NCBI GenBank assembly: GCA_949825045.1
Contig: OX463822.1
Location: 30,816,703-30,880,702, forward strand
Reading direction: 5' to 3'
From: Argyresthia goedartella
Lineage: Eukaryota; Arthropoda; Insecta; Lepidoptera; Argyresthiidae
DNA length: 64,000 nucleotides
A program made the position numbers and the translations under genes. This document shows, one piece after another, positions 51,101-51,408 of this stretch. The notes beneath the pieces are model-generated. The model had not been told where the DNA came from. It searched no databases and saw nothing but the letters and a program-made list of their open reading frames with translations. The first letter of the stretch is position 1. Every line of letters begins with the position of its first letter.

Positions 51101-51408
51101 AAGAAATTACGAATTACGAATATAAATATTTCGACTATCTCTAAAACTTAATTGAATTTAATTGTGTGATGTAATTATGAAATTCATAAACCCACACACT
51201 CATGTTTTAATGCCTTTCGCAACCTGTTAGTCATATTAACTACTATATAAATACATATAACTGTGTTGATAGAAAACTTACTTGTGTCCTTCATTGCCAG
51301 TTCATCCTCAGTGAGCATAGTCAAAGGCCTAGGATGAGCCTCTGAACTAAAGCCTTCCTTCTGGACTGTCGTGCCAGCAACAACTGGGCCCTTCCACTGT
51401 TCCAACAC
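20951..51408 (-). CDS. ACADSB: Short/branched-chain acyl-CoA dehydrogenase (exon 1 missing)
   Basis: Eight coding exons on the minus strand: 51408-51282, 46065-45965, 43509-43303, 42314-42144, 39950-39787, 38629-38485, 35555-35420 and 21129-20951. All have GT-AG borders and compatible phases. They sum to 1,230 nt (409 codons plus stop), against 432 aa for human ACADSB, so only about 20 N-terminal residues are missing. The enzyme is a mitochondrial FAD flavoprotein that oxidises 2-methylbutyryl-CoA and related short branched acyl-CoAs, passing electrons to ETF. Visible motifs are [30 protein letters not shown] (FAD/substrate loop), [49 protein letters not shown], and [12 protein letters not shown], whose Glu is the catalytic base. 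The last intron (14.3 kb) contains the complete BEL/Pao element in antisense orientation. The first exon, with the start codon and targeting peptide, must lie upstream of 51408 and was not identified. Confidence 0.92.
21160..21310 (-). mobile_element. SINE family 1, reverse copy
   Basis: Reverse complement has TGTGGCGTTCCAGCGAGG (A-box region), GAGAGGTCCCGGGTTAGAAT (B-box region) and the core CACACAGGGTATCCTATGC, matching the SINE at 1776. It is inserted about 30 bp inside the last intron of ACADSB, close to the acceptor site. Confidence 0.75.
21635..21639. repeat. 5-bp target site duplication, left
   Basis: GTTCG immediately before the 5' LTR. The identical GTTCG follows the 3' LTR at 34175-34179. 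Five bases is usual for BEL/Pao integrases. Confidence 0.9.
21966..24635 (+). CDS. Jockey-type APE endonuclease/reverse transcriptase in 5' LTR
   Basis: 889 codons, uninterrupted. The N-terminal third is an apurinic-endonuclease-like domain: [12 protein letters not shown] (Asn), SETHL (Glu), [14 protein letters not shown] and SDHRPIL (Asp-His). The RT domain has [54 protein letters not shown] and the catalytic [14 protein letters not shown] near residue 660. The C-terminal helical segment has [18 protein letters not shown], as in Jockey-clade ORF2. There is no RNase H domain. Length agrees with Jockey ORF2 (around 900 aa). The last 13 residues differ from the 3' LTR copy because of one extra C. 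The ATG sits in TGATG, overlapping the stop of an upstream frame whose own start is deleted here. Confidence 0.9.
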   Translation: MADSLRIVHWNAQSLKGKKQLLKTFLREYRVDVMLVSETHLTVKMKLTLPGYTTYRKDERSPQGIAYRGLAILVKRSIVHQPIDFEEHTTIYVLGVEVQVAGNVVRLYAAYHPPGERLNPRELRGLLESPQPTLIAGDLNAKHPHWNSSKVCAAGRALLADSVSHDYDVIGPYEPTHYNPDGSGDIIDIVVYKGIRTQPSQEVLPDLPSDHRPILLVLADLPTRVSPPAPRRRYNWASFSAALAENPTTRTATQPEDVEALTSELTSKIQDALDTSSHTVSSRRKPQPLPAKIQALICEQRRLRKLWQQTRCPTLKSRLNAMTATTKRCLADHAEESWERHIESVGDHVPSVHRLCRQLSATPAPVRPLLGSDGFPRFRAKDRAEIFAECLERQFKPNPTDDAEHVAAVEEHLRHYFATPIAPEEDPIFFSPGQVLRTIRRTKPRKAPGADRITNMALRNLPLPTVAAMTRLFNGIMRTGHFPTTWKEGLVIMLPKPGKNVKKPESYRPITLLSTMSKVFEKLLLGRLLPHIQARPEQFGFRPEHSTTLQLTRILNDMTVCRNKKEYTVAVLLDMEKAFDRVWHEGLLYKLSTSPAPRRITRVVASFLRSRHYRVVVEDAVSEARPIEAGVPQGSCLSPACYSRYTDDIPVGPGVQLALFADDAAYYASSYKASHAAVKMQRTLDTLPKWLAKWRLSVNVGKTQAMITGQSNLPPPLQLQGKDIGWLHQVKYLGVTIDRRLTMKTHVDNVVNQVRAARAKLRPLLDSGLPLRSKLGIYKTYIRSRLTYASPAWYALCSESNKKRLRAQENLSLRTIVGAPRYVRNATIARDLGLETLDKFVQRLATNMFARADGSQHPLVRDLAPYHARPPDRRRLPRDLVAEPAAPLD
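24809..24814 (+). promoter_or_regulatory. AATAAA poly(A) signal in 5' LTR
   Basis: AATAAA about 50 bp before the end of the LTR. The same signal in the 3' LTR is at 34120-34125. Its position is suitable for ending the genomic RNA within the LTR. Confidence 0.7.
24867..24883 (+). other. Primer binding site, tRNA-Tyr
   Basis: TGGTCCTTCGAGCCGGA starts three bases after the LTR end. It is complementary to the 3' end (with CCA) of animal tRNA-Tyr, whose acceptor side reads TCCGGCTCGAAGGA. Seventeen bases match. Confidence 0.85.
24885..25020 (+). repeat. Four-fold repeated motif in the leader
   Basis: CGTTGAGTCTAACTCCGAT at 24885, CGTTGAGCCTGACTCCGAT at 24927, CGTTGAGTGAAAACTCCGTT at 24961 and CGTTGAGTGTTACTCCGTT at 25002, spaced 34-42 bp apart between the primer site and the first gag ATG. 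The half-motifs GAGT and ACTC are complementary, so each unit can form a small hairpin. Confidence 0.8.
25053..25580 (+). CDS. Alanine-rich N-terminal gag frame
   Basis: 175 codons from ATG 25053. The first half is an Ala/Glu/Arg-rich likely coiled coil (for example [19 protein letters not shown]). It is followed by a Pro/Ser-containing stretch, [15 protein letters not shown], and a basic end [11 protein letters not shown]. It overlaps the gag-pol frame, which runs in the +1 frame and opens after a stop at 25411-25413. This may be the true N-terminus of Gag, linked by a frameshift, or a separate small protein. The composition strongly supports coding, but the relation to the main frame is unresolved. 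Confidence 0.6.
   Translation: MVSKADADAAAAAAAASADQAARAEMLARVEAAEAAAAAVESTRAEMRARMEAAEAAAAEAAEALAAANARAGARAGAEDGSSILQTIHHVVPPRSPSEQPSMGQAGSVLPAHCPRLAPLTEENVRRAVYIQRRDSAAHTASDRSPNTYERDATSGLRAREEAGRSRPRKRAKVA
25498..29286 (+). CDS. BEL/Pao gag-protease-RT-RNase H polyprotein
   Basis: The frame is open from 25414. The first ATG is 25498, giving 1,262 codons to a TGA at 29284. In order: a coiled coil ([20 protein letters not shown]), a gag core ([17 protein letters not shown] typical of Pao gag), Cys/His knuckles at residues about 384-440 ([28 protein letters not shown]), an aspartic protease with [12 protein letters not shown] near 508, RT with [13 protein letters not shown] and YMDD near 923, and RNase H with [17 protein letters not shown] near 1107 and [12 protein letters not shown] near 1183. 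The TGA is the only stop separating it from the integrase frame, which continues in phase. Confidence 0.9.
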   Translation: MNEMRRRALELEKRQVDLDLENAQRLLELQMQSVAVDEQASNVSGSHHERMSAWLGPVAAAAGTTSYPIADARSTSYPTAATTTATGTEAERRHTPPERRGERPHVTFRHEQLQLDAPQREYGARRRSRSPPPTGRLLAERFERIEQKLDRPHRYKPNLNLPIFSGDPGDWVSFKSSMESTTRKYHIDPEENVNRLRIALQGKARASVINQLGTARRPDRIMQTLEELYGRPELLIDNSLTMLHQIPAPRRDDTNSLSVFASQVENVVFGLEDLHAEKWLENPLLVREVVPDYMKCNWATSARQTANQGDPELVRLTRFLKEAARDMVTFVHPPGPSITPVAPAPVKTYGGAKPVISRLPRATARTAQVLTAEEERRPADRRTCLCCGGNEHPINRCRKLLNMTTDARWEWARSERLCFKCMESRHRRNVCRAKGCNTNGCRRPHHPLLHEGSSRQAQETPTVSTEPANDQGAEAVMSIANTNDHSVLLKVCRVEVTGPAGKTLTYALLDEGSSVTLISKDLADAVGATGDLAPLNLRGVNAVQPHTDSRRVTVQIRGHQERAHHEIAARTVRNLDLRQQSVSRDVLRYRHLRHLADHGFENSKPQILIGADHWHLIVSHQTRTGKRNEPAASKTDLGWVVYGTVPRLLRLTDEDAVLHVYAAERRYEDDESLHELVRQHFEVDALGVSLRVKTSPEHQRAIDFFKKTARRVDGHFEVGLPWRTDDIVLPSNYADALRRLHRIERKIDRDPQFKVEYTQQIQNLLDKGYAKRCDGSEQRSPIQWFLPHFAVKNPNKPGKVRLVFDAAHRSHNTSLNDKLLMGPDLLQSLPGILFRFRERPIAVTADIAEMFLRIKVRSQDQPAQQFLWRGGDRTRPPDHYKMTSMIFGASSSPFLVHSVRDQNAIDHASTHPRALPLITRSHYMDDLVHSFDTAEEAQRAVDEVIAVHAGASFTLRSWNSNCPRLLDTIPEELRARRPTTLGSNEVKNEKTLGMLWDATSDTLGFNTTLARVPDPVRMQQRAPIKREALATVMSIFDPLGLLSSYTITAKILLQDLWRISMGWDETLPSAYAERFDRWLGVLNDMAQLRLPRRYNEEDTAEPERQLHVFVDASEQAYAAAAYWRLEHADGRITIALAAAKAKVAPLRPQTIPRLELQAAVIGVRLADMIKREHHWQPQRVVYWSDSSTVIQWIRTDARRYTPYVAHRLGEIAEATEPSQWRWVPTEHNVADDATRPENMPQGPHDRWFIGPAFLYEPEDAWP
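29287..30867 (+). CDS. BEL/Pao integrase portion of pol
   Basis: In phase with the preceding gag-pol frame and open from immediately after the TGA at 29284-29286. There is no ATG near its beginning, so it is expressed by readthrough or is cut off by mutation. It contains an HHCC zinc module ([15 protein letters not shown] with [10 protein letters not shown]), the catalytic core with CGVDYFGPM (Asp), IWSDNGTNF (Asp) and [14 protein letters not shown] (Glu), then the C-terminal domain typical of Pao ([32 protein letters not shown]). The last 14 codons run into the 3' LTR, which starts at 30825. Confidence 0.9.
   Translation, partial: ASNHEPEDVEATHHASNTGGADGLPDISRFSSYERLIRATATILAFIDRCKKKTERLELRHLERAEQLWVAKAQRDSFGEEIARLQAGRPLPASSRLHKLDPMMQDDLLRVCGRINAARVPTEAKQPLIMDGHHPLTRLIVLREHAAAGHAGNERVLNDLQQRYWILRARPTVRAVSRSCALCRVRRSTPRVPPLGNLPPARLDSNRRPFTNCGVDYFGPMLVAVGRRREKRWGALFTCLTTRAVHIELVGSLDVDAAIMALRRMAARRGWPRQIWSDNGTNFRGSDNELRAAYKEWAPALRDYAHLQRVDWRFIPPGAPNMGGAWERLVRSIKTALKATLNEQVPKEEVLLTLLLEAEYAVNARPLTHVSVDPADPEALTPNHFLIGTSSGLPQTGPCDPADRRKWRAAQGLADQFWRRWTREYLPTLVPRRSAADLQRPLRVGDLVVVVDSGLPRNTWPRGIVERIHVGTDNDVRSADIRTKGGVFTRPTRKLAVLRVEEEATTSLRRGEDVTDSEPRPAQPAD
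30815..30824 (+). other. Polypurine tract
   Basis: GGGGGGAGGA immediately before the TG of the 3' LTR, the expected plus-strand primer position. Confidence 0.85.
30994..31001 (+). promoter_or_regulatory. TATA box in the 3' LTR
   Basis: TATAAATA about 170 bp into the LTR, followed about 45 bp later by the ATG of the small ORF. The equivalent position in the 5' LTR is deleted. Confidence 0.6.
31047..31274 (+). CDS. Small basic ORF upstream of APE-RT
   Basis: 75 codons: an Ala/Pro-rich start, a nuclear-localisation-like run [12 protein letters not shown], a proline run ([11 protein letters not shown]) and a helical end [19 protein letters not shown]. Its TGA stop overlaps the ATG of the long frame as TGATG (31272-31276), an arrangement known from non-LTR elements in which ORF2 is translated by termination-reinitiation. 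It is far shorter than a normal Jockey ORF1 and has no zinc knuckles, so it may be a residual or substitute ORF1. Confidence 0.65.
   Translation: MAEANPATAPGAPLPKRKRKQGGKKKNEVPRAAEEKGAAAPPPPPENEPPRDLVAALIKALQDPAVLRSIAEHLP
31274..33994 (+). CDS. Jockey-type APE endonuclease/reverse transcriptase in 3' LTR
   Basis: 906 codons, uninterrupted. It is nearly identical to the 5' LTR copy, with the same APE motifs ([33 protein letters not shown]) and RT motifs ([38 protein letters not shown]). Seven amino-acid differences were noted by eye (for example D/N in YRKDERS, A/D in YNWASF, G/R in SVGDHV, E/K in CSESNK). The C-terminus here extends to HLSHPMTWP because it lacks the single-base insertion of the 5' copy. 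All expected catalytic residues are present in both copies. There is no RNase H and no oligo(A) at its end; the LTR U5-like sequence follows directly. Confidence 0.9.
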   Translation: MADSLRIVHWNAQSLKGKKQLLKTFLREYRVDVMLVSETHLTVKMKLTLPGYTTYRKNERSPQGIAYRGLAILVKRSIVHQPIDFEEHTTIYVLGVEVQVAGNVVRLYAAYHPPGERLNPRELRGLLESPQPTLIAGDLNAKHPHWNSSKVCAAGRALLADSVSHDYDVIGPYEPTHYNPDGSGDIIDIVVYKGIRTQPSQEVLPDLPSDHRPILLVLADLPTRVSPPAPRRRYNWDSFSAALAENPTTRTATQPEDVEALTSELTSKIQDVLDTSSHTVSSRRKPQPLPAKIQALICEQRRLRKLWQQTRCPTLKSRLNAMTATTKRCLADHAEESWERHIESVRDHVPSVHRLCRQLSATPAPVRPLLGSDGFPRFRAKDRAEIFAECLERQFKPNPTDDVEHVAAVEEHLRHYFATPIAPEEDPIFFSPGQVLRTIRRTKPRKAPGADRITNMALRNLPLPTVAAMTRLFNGIMRTGHFPTTWKEGLVIMLPKPGKNVKKPESYRPITLLSTMSKVFEKLLLGRLLPHIQARPEQFGFRPEHSTTLQLTRVLNDMTVCRNKKEYTVAVLLDMEKAFDRVWHEGLLYKLSTSPAPRRITRVVASFLRSRHYRVVVEDAVSEARPIEAGVPQGSCLSPACYSRYTDDIPVGPGVQLALFADDAAYYASSYKASHAAVKMQRTLDTLPKWLAKWRLSVNVGKTQAMITGQSNLPPPLQLQGKDIGWLHQVKYLGVTIDRRLTMKTHVDNVVNQVRAARAKLRPLLDSGLPLRSKLGIYKTYIRSRLTYASPAWYALCSKSNKKRLRAQENLSLRTIVGAPRYVRNATIARDLGLETLDKFVQRLATNMFARADGSQHPLVRDLAPYHARPPDRRRLPRDWLPSRQHPWIEATQPEEEHLSHPMTWP
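34120..34125 (+). promoter_or_regulatory. AATAAA poly(A) signal in 3' LTR
   Basis: About 50 bp before the 3' LTR end, matching 24809-24814. Confidence 0.75.
34175..34179. repeat. 5-bp target site duplication, right
   Basis: GTTCG, identical to 21635-21639. Confidence 0.9.
34180..35022. other. ACADSB intron sequence, nothing recognised
   Basis: Intron DNA between the BEL/Pao element and the next SINE. Short frames only, with no repeat shared with other parts of the window. Confidence 0.5.
35023..35292 (+). mobile_element. tRNA-derived SINE, family 2, copy 2
   Basis: Colinear with the SINE at 9052: GACGACCCGAATGGCCGAGT, B box GGTTCGAGTCC, TTTGTACCCTAGTCATGGTT, core CAGGGAATCCTAGTTTGGGG and an ATT-rich tail. 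It differs by small substitutions and a few-base indels, and has a better-preserved B box than the first copy. Confidence 0.9.
35420..35555 (-). CDS. ACADSB: ACADSB exon ([10 protein letters not shown] region)
   Basis: 136 bp, acceptor ATCACCAG, donor GTAAGC. Encodes [32 protein letters not shown] and AMAKYFAS. It ends in phase 1 and is completed by the last exon 14.3 kb downstream. Confidence 0.92.
35556..36409. other. ACADSB intron sequence, nothing recognised
   Basis: AT-rich intron DNA between the exon at 35420 and the maT transposon, without recognised features. Confidence 0.5.
36410..37718 (+). mobile_element. Intact maT (DD37D) transposon
   Basis: A 1,309-bp element between TA dinucleotides at 36408-36409 and 37719-37720. 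Terminal inverted repeats start CACAGTCAGGTCATAAGTT on the left, and CATAGTCAGGTCATAAGTT when the right end is read in reverse, with further matching to GTCACA. It contains one full transposase frame (36553-37593). It sits in an ACADSB intron in the opposite orientation to the gene. The decayed relative is at 1-1086. Confidence 0.93.
36553..37593 (+). CDS. maT-family transposase (DD37D)
   Basis: 346 codons from ATG 36553 ([20 protein letters not shown]). Codons further upstream in frame lie in the terminal region and are not expected to be translated. The N-terminal half has two helix-turn-helix regions ([29 protein letters not shown]). The catalytic triad is D in [10 protein letters not shown] in [10 protein letters not shown] and D in LSPLDYKIW. 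Counting residues between the second and third D gives 37, so DD37D as in the maT group, not DD34D mariner or DD34E Tc1. No frameshift or stop is present, so the protein could be active. Confidence 0.93.
   Translation: MEWTLKEDRVAVIALHRCGYAPIQIFDLMKIFNKSKRFVYRTIKRYNEDSSVDDRSRSGRPRSVRTPAVIKAVKVRIQRNPIRKQKLLALQMGLSRTTVKRVLNEDLGLRAYRRKTGHRLDARLMDLRLKRCRAFLKRYAGKKHREIIFSDEKIFTVGESYNKQNDKVYAHSSEEASNRIPRVQRGHFPSSLMVWVGVSYWGLTEVHFCEKGVKTNAVVYQNTVLKNLVEPVSHTMFNNRHWVFQQDSAPAHRAKSTQDRLAAREIDFIRHEDWPSSSPDLSPLDYKIWQHLEEEACSKPHPDLESLKASLIKAAADIDMDLVRAAIDDWPRRIKASIQNRWGHFE
37850..38105 (+). pseudogene. LINE reverse transcriptase C-terminal scrap
   Basis: In broken frames, reads like FYNKI...[33 protein letters not shown] and [10 protein letters not shown], the tail region of a non-LTR reverse transcriptase. 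A TGAATC-repeat tail follows near 38205-38226. Related sequences with YNKIP..., [10 protein letters not shown] are at 43600-44035. Confidence 0.5.
38255..38375 (-). pseudogene. Decayed duplicate of the ACADSB exon at 38485
   Basis: The reverse complement contains [16 protein letters not shown] and, in another frame, [11 protein letters not shown]. These match [15 protein letters not shown] and [11 protein letters not shown] of the functional exon about 110 bp upstream in gene order. The copy has an internal deletion and a frameshift. The base after its CAG is A, so the splice donor (GT) is lost. It is therefore not usable as an alternative exon. Confidence 0.8.
38485..38629 (-). CDS. ACADSB: ACADSB exon ([11 protein letters not shown] region)
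   Basis: 145 bp, acceptor TATCTCCAG, donor GTACCT. Encodes [40 protein letters not shown] and GNKIYAYQ. The upstream of two possible acceptors was chosen because it restores the GYRYAAG sequence (GYKYAIG in human). Confidence 0.92.
39189..39460. mobile_element. Foldback MITE, 272 bp
   Basis: Outer arms ATATACAAGGTGACATTTAA and its exact reverse complement TTAAATGTCACCTTGTATAT. Complementarity continues inward: GACCATATTTTAGGG / CCCAAAATATGGTC, then GAAACATATGGTCGCAAA / TTTGCGACCATATGTTTC. Almost the whole element folds. A fragment of the same family is at 42795-42890. Confidence 0.88.
39461..39500 (-). mobile_element. SINE core fragment
   Basis: Reverse complement reads TTGGTTCCCACGACACAGGA, matching the core of the SINE at 1776. 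It abuts the MITE at 39189-39460, which seems to have inserted at this SINE. Confidence 0.55.
39787..39950 (-). CDS. ACADSB: ACADSB exon ([15 protein letters not shown] region)
   Basis: 164 bp, acceptor GTTTCCCAG, donor GTAAGT. Encodes [40 protein letters not shown] and [15 protein letters not shown]. Ends in phase 2. Confidence 0.93.
40276..40682. repeat. Possible foldback element
   Basis: CTTACCTATGAAATTGGCG at the left and CGCCAATTTCATATGTAAG at the right are near-perfect inverted repeats about 400 bp apart. A piece with ATGAAATTGGCG also occurs at 39723. The interior is AT-rich and non-coding. Probably a MITE. Confidence 0.5.
40854..41005. mobile_element. 152-bp MITE with TA target duplication
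   Basis: Terminal inverted repeats of about 34 bp: GTACAATGCGATTAAAATCA at the left and TGATTTTAATCGTATTGTAC at the right, continuing to GATTCGGC / GCCGAATC. Flanked by TA on both sides. A GAGAGAGAGAG run lies in the interior. Likely a non-autonomous Tc1/mariner-type element. Confidence 0.82.
41222..41283 (-). mobile_element. LINE 3' end scrap
   Basis: Reverse complement encodes the CxxRSKWRS-SAYPSSG-type tail seen at 13720-13785 (GTCTCTGCCTACCCCTCTTC shared). Short truncated copy. Confidence 0.6.
41284..42143. other. ACADSB intron DNA; weak inverted repeat at 41779-41941
   Basis: No coding exon. AGCTCACTTTTCACTAT near 41779 and ATAGTGAAGAGTGAGCT near 41924 form an inverted repeat around 160 bp, with a further inner pair TTACATCTCA / TGAGATGTAA. 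This may be a MITE remnant. A (GAGTTT)n-like LINE tail is near 41590. Confidence 0.45.
42144..42314 (-). CDS. ACADSB: ACADSB exon (FAD-binding loop)
   Basis: 171 bp, acceptor TTTCTGCAG, donor GTCAGT. Encodes [20 protein letters not shown], then [20 protein letters not shown] and [11 protein letters not shown]. It contains the conserved TEPSSGSD flavin/substrate loop and the KMWISN strand. Confidence 0.93.
42795..42890 (+). mobile_element. Fragment of the 39189-39460 MITE family
   Basis: GAACATATTTTGGGGAATAT and ACTTTCCTCAAGAAACATAT then GGTGGCAAA match the left half of the foldback MITE at 39189. The right half is missing. Confidence 0.55.
43303..43509 (-). CDS. ACADSB: ACADSB exon ([14 protein letters not shown] region)
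   Basis: 207 bp (69 codons), acceptor CCTTTCAG, donor GTGAGT. Encodes [60 protein letters not shown] and YLTKLCTEY, all colinear with human ACADSB. Confidence 0.93.
43600..44035 (+). mobile_element. LINE 3' end with (TTTGAC)n tail, copy 1
   Basis: Reads [20 protein letters not shown], then [15 protein letters not shown] and a stop. A UTR follows with ATCTGTGGGAGTTTCTACGC and TCTCCCACAGTGGTCCAATG, ending in AATAAAGTACTTTGACTTTGAC. 5'-truncated. A second copy without the coding part is at 46285-46500. Confidence 0.7.
44085..44215 (+). repeat. Interspersed repeat family B, copy 2
   Basis: Matches 10321-10530: GCACCCTAGCG, GGGTGGACGGA, TAGTAGACTTCACTGC and GGAAACAA. No minisatellite is present at this copy. 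Confidence 0.55.
44449..45052 (+). mobile_element. GTCY-MITE carrying repeat family A
   Basis: Left end CAAGTGAGAGTCGGACACAC then CACGAAGGGTTCCGTGCCAC. Right end GGGTCCCGTGTGGCACCCTT. Inner blocks GTAGCAGCAACAGAAATACA and CAGACAGATCGACAGCGGAG are intact. The extra 44627-44852 in reverse orientation matches 3160-3390. Confidence 0.7.
44627..44852 (-). repeat. Interspersed repeat family A, copy 2
   Basis: Inverted match to 3160-3390 over about 220 bp. A duplicated TTGGTCAACTAG/TTGGTCCAACTAG motif lies near 44660-44685. Confidence 0.6.
45625..45790 (-). mobile_element. GTCY-MITE fragment
   Basis: ACCAGACTTTATCTCATAAA, GTGATAGTTAGACA, ATTTCTGTAGCCGCTAGAAC and GGGGCTTCCATACAACAAAT match the reverse-orientation copy at 3400-3795. 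Termini are not recovered. Confidence 0.65.
45965..46065 (-). CDS. ACADSB: ACADSB exon (EQIGPLV region)
   Basis: 101 bp, acceptor TTTTCAG, donor GTGAGT. Together with the one-base remainder of the previous exon it encodes [20 protein letters not shown] and [14 protein letters not shown]. The acceptor was chosen because the alternative four bases on shifts the frame. Confidence 0.9.
46145..46215 (+). mobile_element. LINE 3' scrap
   Basis: CCGGCAAGCTTGTATGAAGA and GAATGTTGAGGAAGCGAGAG match the C-terminal part of the LINE at 13670-13715. Confidence 0.6.
46285..46500 (+). mobile_element. LINE 3' end, copy 2
   Basis: Matches 43720-43975: CAAGATTACTTAAATGAC, ATAATTTTGTAATTATTTAT, CAATCTGTGGGAGTTTCT and GTGGCAAAA. 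Truncated before the TTTGAC tail. Confidence 0.65.
46611..46828. repeat. Long imperfect inverted repeat (foldback)
   Basis: The left arm has CGATAGAGTA, ATTTCTAAAACGATATGC and GAGAAATCTGGTTTCAAAG. The right arm has the complement (AGATTTCTCGCAAAGG, CTATCGTTTTAGAAAT, TACTCTATCG). Arms are about 95 bp with a short loop. It lies within an ACADSB intron. Either a MITE or a hairpin-RNA source. Confidence 0.7.
46840..47463. other. ACADSB intron DNA, nothing recognised
   Basis: No coding exon. A triplicated ACAAAATAC stretch lies near 47342-47366. Confidence 0.45.
47464..48150 (+). repeat. GTCY-MITE left end plus repeat shared with 6955-7345
   Basis: AACAAACCGGCCAAGTGAGA then GTCGGGCTCACGCACCG is the MITE terminus. 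From 47770, GATTGGGCAAAAATGCTTTC, GATGTGTGTCCGGATG, CCGCATTTCTCAACTGAT, GTGAGCAGGTT and AAAATGGCGGAGATGTGGGG repeat the interior of 6955-7345. No right terminus could be paired. Confidence 0.55.
48340..48995 (-). mobile_element. GTCY-MITE variant
   Basis: The microsatellite GTCTGTCTGTCCGTCCGTCC lies near 48385-48405, with GGCTCCCCAAACA, and the terminus GGAACCCTTCATGGGGGAGT then CCGACTCGCATTTGGCCA. The left half is diverged from other copies. Confidence 0.6.
49085..49245 (+). mobile_element. GTCY-MITE right half
   Basis: GTAGTTAGTGACTTGTTGCC, CAGACGGACAGCGGAGGCTT, GGGTCACGTTTGGCACCCTT and CGGGTACGGAACCCTGA. The array is reduced to one or two GTCY units. Confidence 0.65.
49583..50320. mobile_element. 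738-bp element with inverted termini and nested repeat
   Basis: Left end ATATAGGGTGGTCCATTTCG with GGTCAGTAGGGC. Right end GCCCTACTGACC then CAAAATGGGCAACCTGTATA. The ends are imperfect inverted repeats of about 35 bp. Inside, 49672-49905 is a copy of the repeat family described at 59695. No coding frame, so a non-autonomous DNA element. Confidence 0.7.
50321..51281. other. ACADSB intron DNA with a LINE tail
   Basis: No coding exon. 51025-51125 has ATCTCTTTTGAGAGATAAGT then TCGCCTTTGT and a terminal AATAAAG, the usual 3' end of a lepidopteran LINE. The remainder is AT-rich and unrecognised. Confidence 0.5.
51282..51408 (-). CDS. ACADSB: ACADSB second exon (first one found)
   Basis: 127 bp, acceptor GCTTTGTCAG, donor GTAAGT. 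Encodes [40 protein letters not shown] and DT, phase 0 to phase 1. The [10 protein letters not shown] stretch aligns with the start of the mature human enzyme (PLQTFTDEE). No in-frame ATG lies within or immediately before it, so another exon must supply the start codon. Confidence 0.88.
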